Shown: piece after piece, positions 1 through 5,900 of the stretch
Layout: every line of letters begins with the position of its first letter
Position numbering within the stretch: the stretch's first letter is position 1
Source of the DNA: Planctomycetota bacterium
GTDB lineage: Bacteria > Planctomycetota > Phycisphaerae > WQYP01
Direction of reading: 5' to 3'
Assembly (NCBI GenBank): GCA_021852225.1
Contig: JAJZOA010000293.1
Location: 1 to 6,843, forward strand
Length of the DNA: 6,843 bases
Position numbers and translations under genes: made by a program
The notes under the pieces: generated by a model
Seen by the model: only the letters and a program-made list of their open reading frames with translations
What the model was told of the DNA's origin: nothing
Database searches by the model: none

Positions 1-133
1 ATATCCATTGCTTCACCACCACGTTCGGGTTTCGATATGAGAAGTTATCCCTCGTGAGAAAGTTTGGCAGATACCCCAGACCATTTTGCTGATGCCCCTT
101 TTCTAAATTGCGGTTTTCTAATATCTTCTGGCC

Positions 134-946
134 ATGGCTATCGCCGTGTCGGCATGTATTATTTGCAAGAATGAGGCGGACAAAATCCGCGTCTGTCTGG
201 ATTCATTGAACTGGTGCGCGGATATTGTCGTGGTTGATTCCGGTTCGACCGATGCGACAGTTTTGATCGCCCGGCAGCACGCCACTAGGCCGCGGGTAAT
301 TCACCACGACTGGCAGGGCTATAGCCGCCAGCGGGAATTTGCCGTTCAGGCCTGCGCCAATCCGTGGGTTCTGGCATTGGATGCCGACGAAGAATGTTCA
401 CCCAAACTGGCTCGTGATATACAGAATATATCCGAGGCGGCGGCGGCCCAAATTGCCATATTTGAAATGCCGCGAAAAAATTACCTCGCGGGCAGGTTTG
501 TGCGATGTTGGTCACCGGATTATCAATCGCGACTGATACATCGAGATCGCGTGGAATGGGACATCAGTGCTCTGCCGGAAAAACGCCAGCCACGGCCCGA
601 GTTTATCTCCACCAAATTGGGCGGAGCAATTCTGCACAACCGCCTGACACCCTATCGGAATACTGATTTTAATGACGGACCCGTAATGGCCGAGCGTGCC
701 GCCCTGCTGGCCACTCAAATGGCCGCGTGCGGCAAACGTGCCACACTTTTTAATATGCTCACACGGCCATTGTTTACTTTTCTGAAATACTATGTGCTGC
801 GCGGCGGGTTTTTGCAGGGACGCTTCGGTCTTGCAATTGCCTATAAAACAACCGTAGGCGTGGTGCTAAAATATAGTCTGCTGTACGCACGGCAGAATCT
901 GGCTTCGGAAACCGACCGCAGCCCAGCCAACCCATCCGAAAAATAG
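134..946 (+). CDS. Family 2 glycosyltransferase, WaaE/KdtX-like (LPS core or cell-envelope glycan)
   Basis: Predicted cytoplasmic-face, GT-A fold glycosyltransferase that adds a sugar from a nucleotide-sugar donor to a lipid-linked or LPS-core glycan. The 270 residues open with the family's first strand (SACIICKNEADKI, residues 6-18), followed by VVVDSGSTD (32-40). The metal-binding LALDADE stretch is at 80-86, with DxD at D83 and D85. WaaE/KdtX proteins share the GY..QR...A pattern seen at 62-70 and the late hydrophobic 'P(L/F)..FLKYYVLRGGFLQGR.G' segment at 212-232, which probably lies on the membrane. Length is typical for the group. The ATG is fixed because an in-frame TAA lies at 119-121 and the conserved first strand begins at once; no Shine-Dalgarno sequence precedes it. 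Family assignment is firm. The exact sugar and acceptor cannot be told, and a role in exopolysaccharide or glycolipid synthesis is equally possible. Confidence 0.88.
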   Translation: MAIAVSACIICKNEADKIRVCLDSLNWCADIVVVDSGSTDATVLIARQHATRPRVIHHDWQGYSRQREFAVQACANPWVLALDADEECSPKLARDIQNISEAAAAQIAIFEMPRKNYLAGRFVRCWSPDYQSRLIHRDRVEWDISALPEKRQPRPEFISTKLGGAILHNRLTPYRNTDFNDGPVMAERAALLATQMAACGKRATLFNMLTRPLFTFLKYYVLRGGFLQGRFGLAIAYKTTVGVVLKYSLLYARQNLASETDRSPANPSEK

Positions 947-1014
947 TCGCAGAATAGCGCGCTGGCACAAATCGGGAAGTCGCGTCTGGCCTAACGAGCA
1001 AGGCAGGTGCATTA

Positions 1015-1257
1015 GTGTCAGACAGCCCTGCCCCCCATGAAAAACCATCAGACGATAAGCCGCAGCAGTTGTCGCTGGGCGATGTGCGTGCTATTCTCAA
1101 AGTGGAAAATGTGACGTTATTCACATTTAAGAACATAAATGCCCTTTATGGCCATCCGGACGGGTTGCAACATCGAACTTATTGTCCGGTGAATCGCCAA
1201 TCCGACGGCATGGCAAAACAAGGGCATATAATTGTTTGCGTTTCAAGCCCTATATGA
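1015..1257 (+). CDS. Doubtful small ORF, hypothetical 80-aa protein
   Basis: Not recognised. A GTG start is preceded by purine-rich AAGGCAGG, whose last AGG (1005-1007) is 7 bases away, a plausible ribosome-binding site. The first 50 residues look protein-like: a polar Ser/Asp/Pro/Lys-rich N-terminus (residues 2-18), then QLSLGDVRAILKVENVTLFTF. The last 30 residues have no obvious pattern. A perfect CRP-type palindrome lies inside the frame, covering codons about 31-38, which argues that this stretch may instead be a regulatory region. It could also be the decayed start of a former gene. No membrane segment, cysteine cluster or known motif is visible. Confidence 0.25.
   Translation: MSDSPAPHEKPSDDKPQQLSLGDVRAILKVENVTLFTFKNINALYGHPDGLQHRTYCPVNRQSDGMAKQGHIIVCVSSPI
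1107..1128. promoter_or_regulatory. CRP/FNR-family binding site (perfect palindrome)
   Basis: Two perfect 8-base arms, AAATGTGA (1107-1114) and TCACATTT (1121-1128), flank a 6-base centre, CGTTAT. This is the arm sequence and spacing of the E. coli CRP consensus (TGTGA-N6-TCACA with AAA/TTT flanks). Sixteen of sixteen specified positions agree, which is very unlikely by chance. The next gene in either direction that it could control from upstream is topA, whose start is 310 bases downstream, or the doubtful small ORF that contains it. Which regulator binds, and whether it activates or represses, cannot be told from the sequence; no regulator gene of this family is in the window. Confidence 0.6.
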
Positions 1258-1437
1258 CCGAAACTCATAAAGGGGCGGCGAAACGAGGTACCAGTTGGGC
1301 AAGCGCGGTTTTGTCGCTGGCGCGGCTGAAAGCGTCCAAAGGATTTGGACAACAGAAATTGCAGTTGTTGCAGTCCATAAAAAAAATGACCAACCGACGG
1401 CATCGCCGCATGATGGACACAAGGAAACGAACCAACC

Positions 1438-4167
1438 ATGGCTGTTAAACCAAAACCAACCGGAAAAGCGCTGGTGATTGTCGAGTCGCCTGCAAAGGCT
1501 AAAACAATCAATAAATACCTTGGAGACTCCTATATCGTAAAGGCGTCAATGGGGCATGTGCGCGACCTGCCGACCAAAGATATTGGCGTTGATATCGAAA
1601 AGAATTTCGCACCAACATATGAAATTCTCGCAACACGAAAAAAAATTATTGGGGAATTACGGGCGGCCTCTAAAAATTCAAGACAGGTTTATCTGGCCAC
1701 AGACTTGGACCGGGAAGGCGAAGCCATTGCCTGGCACTTGCGCCATGCGCTTGGCCTGAAGGATGATGAAGTTCAGAGAGTCGTGTTCAACGAAATTACC
1801 AAGGGTGCCATTCTTAAGGCGTTTGATCAACCACGACGGATTGATCAGGATAAAGTAAACGCCCAGCAGGCCCGGCGAATTCTAGATCGGTTAGTCGGAT
1901 ATAAAGTTTCACCGCTTCTTTGGAAAAAAGTTTCGCGGGGTCTTTCTGCCGGACGCGTGCAAAGCGTGGCGGTAAAAGTGATTGTGGATCGCGAAAAGGA
2001 AATTGCCGCCTTTATTCCCGAGGAATACTGGAAATTGCAGGCCTTTTTTACCACTGATATGGTGCGCGCAGGCGCATTAGGCTCACAATGGCGGGAATTT
2101 CTGCTTGGAGATGAAGAAGACACTGCTGACGATGGAACAGATTCCGCGCCGACGCCGACCGCCGGCCCCTCCGGACAGCAAAAGCGAACCTGGTTGGAGC
2201 AAAACAAAGCCTTTCGGGCGGATCTGGTGGAATTCGATGGGAAGAAATTTGATCCCAAGAACGTGGACGATGCCCGCCGCGCTGCCGAGGCCGTGGGCTT
2301 AGAACAGGTCTCCCAGGTAACCGTGGAAAATGACGGCACCAACGGTCCGCGCGGCATACCGATGCGCGGACCGGCAAAACTCCTCACGCGCATCACCGGC
2401 GAGGTGCCCGCCAGCGGAAAGGGACGCAGCTATGTGGTGCGGTCGCTTACCACAAAACCATCCACATCCCGCCCGCCTGGCCCGTTCAGTACGAGCACGC
2501 TTCAACAGGCCGCAAGCAACCAGATGGGCTTTGGCGCGCAGCGTACTATGCGGACCGCCCAGCAACTTTATGAAGGGGTGGAATTACCCGGTCAGGGTGC
2601 GGTCGGCCTAATCACCTACATGCGAACCGATTCGCAGAATATCAGCCAGGACGCTTTGGCAACAGTTCGCACATTTATCGGCAAGGAATTCGGCGCCGGC
2701 TACCTGCCGGAAAGCCCCAATTATTTCAGTTCCCGGCAAGGCGCACAGGAAGCGCACGAAGCGATTCGTCCGACTGATGTGACGCTTAAGCCCGCGGATA
2801 TCCGGGCGTCATTAGGGGAGGACCAGTTCAAATTATATGAACTGATCTGGAAACGGTTTGTCGCCTGCCAGATGATGCCGGCCCAATGGATGGTCACCGA
2901 GGCCCTGATTGAATGCCGCTCCGCCGACCGCAAGGAAGACCCCACACAGCGTCCCGTTTTCAAAGCCACCGGCCGCGCGCTGAAATTTGACGGCTTTACC
3001 CGCGTGGCGGGAGTCTGGTCGCGGTTTGATGAACAATTGCTGCCGACGTTGGTGGCAAACCAACCGGTATCACCACTTGATTTAACTCCGACCCAGCATT
3101 TCACCAGTCCGCCCCCCCGCTTTACGGAAGCCAGCCTGGTGAAGGCTCTGGAAACCGAGGGTATTGGCAGACCCAGCACCTACGCAAGTATTATCGCCAC
3201 CATACAGGACCGGCAATATGTGCAATTGCGGGATCGACGGTTTTTCGCGACCGATCTGGGCATTAAGGTCACGGAAAAATTAATCGAAGGCTTTCCGGAT
3301 CTTATGGAGTTGGGCTTTACCCGTAAAATTGAAAGCGAACTCGACCAGATTGAAGAATCGCACCGCGACTGGGTGGAGGTAGTTCGCGATTTTTACGATC
3401 CGCTGGCGCGAGATCTGGCCACCGCGGAAGACCGCATGACCCACGCACGCGCCGAAGCGACCCCTTCGGAACATAAATGTCCGAAGTGCGGCGCGATGAT
3501 GGCTTATAAGCTTTCCAAACGAGGAAAAACATTTTTATCCTGTTCGCGTTACCCTGAATGTGATGGCGCTTCGAATATTGATTCCGAAGGAAAGCCGGCA
3601 CAACTGGATATCACCGATTACAAATGCCCGAACTGCGGTAAACCAATGATCCGCCGAATGGGCCGGTATGGCCCCTTCTTCGGCTGTTCCGGCTATCCGG
3701 AATGTAAAACATTGCAGCAGGCCGACCGCAAAACCGGCCTGCCACTGCCTCCCAAACCGCCACCCAGACCAACCGGCCTGAAATGTCCCAAATGCCACAA
3801 AAAGGAGTTGGTGGTGCGCAGCGGAAAGCGCGGCGATTTTTTAAGCTGCCTCGGTTTCCCGCGGTGCCGCATGACTCTGCCTGCGGAGCGGCTGGAAGAA
3901 TTTTTAGCCCTCAATGAACAAAAGGCATGGCCACCGGCGGACATTCTGGCAAAATTCGGTGGAAAACCCGCCCCTGCGGAAATAGAACCTGCAGAGACTT
4001 TAAAGCCGGCAAAACGCACGGCCAAAGCGGCGGCCAAACCCGTGACAAAGCCGCCGACCAAAGCCACGAGGAAACCCGCAGATAAGCCTTCCGTAAAAGC
4101 GCCGGCACCACTGGCTGGTGGGCCCACCCGAAAAGTTGTGGCAAAAGCCCCATCGGCGTCTGCGTAA
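1438..4167 (+). CDS. topA: DNA topoisomerase I (type IA)
   Basis: Relaxes negative supercoils by cutting one strand through a 5'-phosphotyrosine link, Mg-dependent, in the nucleoid. The 909 residues contain: a TOPRIM domain with IVESPAKAKTI (14-24, Glu16) and TDLDREGEA (88-96; D89, D91, E93); the RILDRLVGYKVSPLLWKKV and LSAGRVQSVA segments (147-178); FSTSTLQQAA (350-359); the active-site block GLITYMRTDS (390-399, catalytic Tyr394, Arg396); and EGIGRPSTYASII (574-586). Three C-terminal zinc fingers each have CPxC plus two later cysteines (C681/684/702/708, C730/733/750/756, C783/786/804/810). A Lys/Ala/Pro-rich tail (about 841-909) probably binds DNA non-specifically. It is slightly longer than E. 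coli TopA (865 aa), because of the tail and two unusual insertions, about 209-255 and 295-333, before the active-site domain. Start: ATG directly before the TOPRIM domain, with AAGGA 12 bases upstream. It converges on the RidA gene. Confidence 0.97.
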   Translation: MAVKPKPTGKALVIVESPAKAKTINKYLGDSYIVKASMGHVRDLPTKDIGVDIEKNFAPTYEILATRKKIIGELRAASKNSRQVYLATDLDREGEAIAWHLRHALGLKDDEVQRVVFNEITKGAILKAFDQPRRIDQDKVNAQQARRILDRLVGYKVSPLLWKKVSRGLSAGRVQSVAVKVIVDREKEIAAFIPEEYWKLQAFFTTDMVRAGALGSQWREFLLGDEEDTADDGTDSAPTPTAGPSGQQKRTWLEQNKAFRADLVEFDGKKFDPKNVDDARRAAEAVGLEQVSQVTVENDGTNGPRGIPMRGPAKLLTRITGEVPASGKGRSYVVRSLTTKPSTSRPPGPFSTSTLQQAASNQMGFGAQRTMRTAQQLYEGVELPGQGAVGLITYMRTDSQNISQDALATVRTFIGKEFGAGYLPESPNYFSSRQGAQEAHEAIRPTDVTLKPADIRASLGEDQFKLYELIWKRFVACQMMPAQWMVTEALIECRSADRKEDPTQRPVFKATGRALKFDGFTRVAGVWSRFDEQLLPTLVANQPVSPLDLTPTQHFTSPPPRFTEASLVKALETEGIGRPSTYASIIATIQDRQYVQLRDRRFFATDLGIKVTEKLIEGFPDLMELGFTRKIESELDQIEESHRDWVEVVRDFYDPLARDLATAEDRMTHARAEATPSEHKCPKCGAMMAYKLSKRGKTFLSCSRYPECDGASNIDSEGKPAQLDITDYKCPNCGKPMIRRMGRYGPFFGCSGYPECKTLQQADRKTGLPLPPKPPPRPTGLKCPKCHKKELVVRSGKRGDFLSCLGFPRCRMTLPAERLEEFLALNEQKAWPPADILAKFGGKPAPAEIEPAETLKPAKRTAKAAAKPVTKPPTKATRKPADKPSVKAPAPLAGGPTRKVVAKAPSASA

Positions 4168-4215
4168 GACCGCTTCTGTGCCAACGCACGGCCAAAGTTC
4201 ATATCCATTCGCAGG

Positions 4216-4698
4216 TTAAGCTGGTTTAACGCTGGCGACGATTTCCACTTCCACCGTGCTGCCCAATGGCAGCGCATTGGTTCCCACAGCCGCCCGGGCG
4301 TGCCGGCCCGCTTCTCCAAAAATTTCCACCAACAGATCGCTGGCACCATTGGCTACCAGCGGTTGATTGTGGAAATCGGGTTCACAGGCTACATAAACCG
4401 TCAATTTAACGATACGTTCCAAACGGTTCCAATCTTTAAGACACGCATCGTACAGCACAGCCACCGCGTTAATGGCCGCCAATCGGGCGGCGTCACGTCC
4501 CTGTTCCACACTTTGAACTGTCGGAACATGGCCCTGAAACAGCACCTTGCCATCCCGACTCGGCAATTGACCACTCACAAACACCAGCGATCCGGCTTGC
4601 ATGCCGATTTGAACGTAGGGCAGATACGCCGCCACCGGACGGGGTACTGGCGGAATCGTAACTCCCAGACGGGCCAGATTCTTTTCAACATCGCTCAT
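4216..4698 (-). CDS. RidA family protein (YjgF/YER057c/UK114), probable enamine/imine deaminase
   Basis: Small cytosolic protein, trimeric in known members. RidA enzymes hydrolyse reactive enamine/imine intermediates released by PLP enzymes such as threonine dehydratase. The 160 residues include LVFVSGQLP (38-46), EQGRDAARLAAINAVAVL (65-82), VKLTVYVACEPDF (97-109) and the signature GRHARAAVGTNALPLGSTVEVE (131-152). Arg135 and Glu150 sit with the same spacing of 15 as E. coli RidA Arg105 and Glu120, so deaminase activity is plausible. The NGASDLLVEIFGEAGRHAR stretch is typical of a larger (about 155 aa) Rid subgroup rather than of the short 128-aa RidA. Start chosen at 4698 because GGAG lies 6 bases upstream and the Rid fold begins soon after; the frame stays open to 4875 but that extension shows no family similarity. 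Its 3' end faces topA across 48 bases without a clear terminator. Confidence 0.9.
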   Translation of the reverse strand: MSDVEKNLARLGVTIPPVPRPVAAYLPYVQIGMQAGSLVFVSGQLPSRDGKVLFQGHVPTVQSVEQGRDAARLAAINAVAVLYDACLKDWNRLERIVKLTVYVACEPDFHNQPLVANGASDLLVEIFGEAGRHARAAVGTNALPLGSTVEVEIVASVKPA

Positions 4699-4855
4699 CA
4701 GACACTCCATACATTGCCAAATGGTCACGCCATCGTTTTGGCTGCAACCGTGATGCGCGCCGCGTACGACGGCATACAGACCGCCCGTGCTTCCAATGCG
4801 ACATGGCCCGGCGATGGTTAACGGACGGAATCCTACCATCGGACCGCCTGAATGT

Positions 4856-4885
4856 AGTATAATGTAATAAGACATGGGCGGTCAG
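4856..4885 (-). promoter_or_regulatory. Candidate promoter for the RidA gene (minus strand)
   Basis: Reading the minus strand, CTGACC (4885-4880; four of six match TTGACA) is followed after 18 bases by TATACT (4861-4856; five of six match TATAAT). This would start transcription near 4849 and give about 150 untranslated bases before the RidA start. It overlaps the + strand TATAAT, so the two genes may compete for polymerase. The call rests on hexamer matching only. Confidence 0.3.
4858..4863 (+). promoter_or_regulatory. Candidate -10 element (TATAAT) for the lipoprotein-Nudix genes
   Basis: A perfect sigma-70-type TATAAT lies in an AT-rich island within GC-richer surroundings. No good -35 box is found 16-18 bases upstream (the sequence there is ACCATC or nearby). 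If used, transcription would begin near 4870 and leave an untranslated leader of about 130 bases before the lipoprotein gene. Confidence 0.35.
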
Positions 4886-4908
4886 CAGACTGGTGGATTC
4901 CGGAGTGT

Positions 4909-4939
4909 GAGTCGCAAATGGCGATTCGAGCCATTGGCT
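4909..4939 (+). other. Mutually exclusive small stem-loops in the lipoprotein leader
   Basis: GAGTCGC (4909-4915) can pair with GCGATTC (4921-4927) across a 5-base loop, with one G-U pair. AATGGC (4917-4922) pairs perfectly with GCCATT (4930-4935) across 7 bases, and AGCC (4929-4932) with GGCT (4936-4939). The first two cannot form together, so the leader could switch between folds. The stems are short and no riboswitch class is recognised. Confidence 0.25.
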
Positions 4940-4999
4940 GACCGTTGAATAAAGTCCTGCGGAAGCGATCCGGATCTTTCGCGGACCAGGAAATGAAAA

Positions 5000-5848
5000 G
5001 TGAGATGTATGATGTGTTGGGTCAAATCCGCTCTGACGACCGTAACTTTTTTTAGCCTCGCCGCGATGGCTGGCTGCGCTGGCCAGACAAACAATCCGCT
5101 TGTACGCGCGCAGCCATCCATTCTGGCAAATCTGCCCTATCGGCCATTTATGCCGCAGCCGGATGGATCATCGAATTCGAGGCCCGCCGTTCAAGCGGCC
5201 TACAACAACCCGCCCGCTTTTACCGGGGAATCCCAAACCACAACCGGCGGAAGCTCCGCCGAATGGACACCAGGCGCGACGGCAAACCAAAATAGCGTCG
5301 TTGACAGCCAGGGCGTGGGCAATGACACCAGCGGACGCACAGCGGATAAAGGCCCCCCAGCCGATGCGACCGCAACAGGTTTTCCCGCACACCTCAGCGG
5401 AACACACCGCTCTGCGGCCAGCCCACCAGTCACTCCGGCCATACCAGATATTCAGCCGGTCACCACCGGTACATACAGTTTTACGCTGCCGCACAACGTC
5501 AGCAGTTTTAAGAAATTCGGCGACACGCTTCAGGAATATCTGCTGTACTACGGTATCCCGCATCCCAATCAAAAGCCGTTTCTGACGATGGTCGTCGCAG
5601 CGCACGTACGGCCGGCCTGCGTGGGAAACCCGCTGTTTCGCGTGCATTCCAACCGTACCTTTATTCTGAACCGTCTTTCCGCACGAGAATATACCGGTTA
5701 TACCACTGCGGGAATGCCGTTCGCTGAATTGATACTTTCCCATGGCAACCACGGAGACCGCCTGGACGCTTTGGCCGTTGTGCCGAACAATACCCAGCGG
5801 AAAATAGCGCTTAAAATTCTTGCAAGCATTCACTTCAAGGCCAATTGA
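5000..5848 (+). CDS. Predicted lipoprotein of unknown function
   Basis: Not recognised. From the GTG the 282 residues open with a secretion signal: Arg2 and Lys9, then a hydrophobic run (about 10-24) ending in LAAMAGC, where Cys26 would be lipidated. Met at -3 is less usual than Leu. Residues about 30-155 are a low-complexity Pro/Ser/Thr/Gly/Ala-rich, probably unfolded linker. A compact C-terminal domain (about 157-282) starts at SFTLPHNVSSFKKFGDTLQEYLLYYGIP, includes HVRPACVGNPLFRVHSNRTF and ends with ALKILASIHF; it has one internal Cys and no known catalytic motif. The product is probably anchored in a membrane with its folded domain held away from it. Start: AGGA (4988-4991) lies 8 bases before the GTG; ATGs at 5009 and 5012 would leave an equally good signal peptide. 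The Nudix gene follows 52 bases after the stop, so the two probably share a transcript. Confidence 0.7.
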   Translation: MRCMMCWVKSALTTVTFFSLAAMAGCAGQTNNPLVRAQPSILANLPYRPFMPQPDGSSNSRPAVQAAYNNPPAFTGESQTTTGGSSAEWTPGATANQNSVVDSQGVGNDTSGRTADKGPPADATATGFPAHLSGTHRSAASPPVTPAIPDIQPVTTGTYSFTLPHNVSSFKKFGDTLQEYLLYYGIPHPNQKPFLTMVVAAHVRPACVGNPLFRVHSNRTFILNRLSAREYTGYTTAGMPFAELILSHGNHGDRLDALAVVPNNTQRKIALKILASIHFKAN

Positions 5849-5900
5849 CCCGTATTTGCTCCGCCGCGGTACCCCGCTTTCGCAACGACCGGAAACAAGG

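Larger units (their letters stand above)
947..1437. other. 491-base gap between the glycosyltransferase and topA
   Basis: No gene can be firmly supported here. The stretch holds a doubtful 80-codon frame (1015-1257), a perfect CRP/FNR-type palindrome (1107-1128), and a weak inverted repeat CCGGAC/GTCCGG (1156-1161 with 1184-1189) with no T-tract. A second + frame (about 1182-1448, TTG start) runs 11 bases into topA and looks like chance. The topA ribosome-binding candidate AAGGA lies at 1421-1425, 12 bases before the ATG, which is longer than ideal. I found no convincing -35/-10 pair for topA. No tRNA or other structured RNA gene was recognised. Confidence 0.6.
4826..4902. repeat. 77-base imperfect palindrome around an AT-rich core
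   Basis: Outer arms CGGAATCC (4826-4833) and GGATTCCG (4895-4902) pair perfectly and continue, after one bulged T at 4834, with ACCA (4835-4838) against TGGT (4891-4894). After an internal loop, GACCGCC (4842-4848) pairs perfectly with GGCGGTC (4877-4883). The 28-base centre (4849-4876) is strongly AT-rich and contains TATAAT. No T-tract follows on either strand, so a Rho-independent terminator is unlikely. Possible readings are a two-sided operator over overlapping promoters, a structured RNA leader, or a remnant of a small palindromic mobile element. Confidence 0.6.
4699..4999. other. Divergent intergenic region between RidA and the lipoprotein gene
   Basis: No gene is supported. The RidA frame stays open to 4875 but the added residues look random. 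The region holds a 77-base imperfect palindrome with an AT-rich core and -10-like boxes on both strands, then several small stem-loops before the lipoprotein start. Best read as the shared control region of the two divergent genes (inference). Confidence 0.6.

Noticed and set aside
1..133. 3' end of an upstream gene
   Set aside because: Short open frames end at about 57 and 92, but none is long enough or recognisable enough to support.
1182..1448. 88-codon + frame running into the topA start
   Set aside because: TTG start, no ribosome-binding site, Lys/Arg-rich without pattern, and it overlaps the firm topA start.
1845..2396. 183-codon minus frame inside topA
   Set aside because: It is antisense to conserved TopA segments; Ser/Arg-rich shadow.
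4168..4230. Terminator between topA and RidA
   Set aside because: Only tiny stems are visible (GTGC/GCAC at 4178-4189; GTTAA/TTAAC at 4215-4230) and none has a T-tract.
3693..4349. 218-codon minus frame over the topA 3' end and the RidA 3' end
   Set aside because: It is antisense to the TopA zinc fingers and tail and overlaps RidA in another frame. Composition is biased by the Lys/Ala/Pro codons, and no family features are seen.
4300..4821. 173-codon + frame antisense to RidA
   Set aside because: The minus frame carries clear RidA motifs; the + frame is low in recognisable structure and rich in Arg/His/Thr, as expected from a shadow.
4699..4875. N-terminal extension of RidA to a start at 4875
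   Set aside because: The extra 59 residues have no Rid similarity, cover the palindrome and candidate promoter, and the GGAG site 6 bases before 4698 marks a better start.
5820..5900. Upstream TTG start for the Nudix gene
   Set aside because: It would overlap the lipoprotein gene, adds residues without family similarity, and the ATG at 5901 has a GGA 7 bases upstream.
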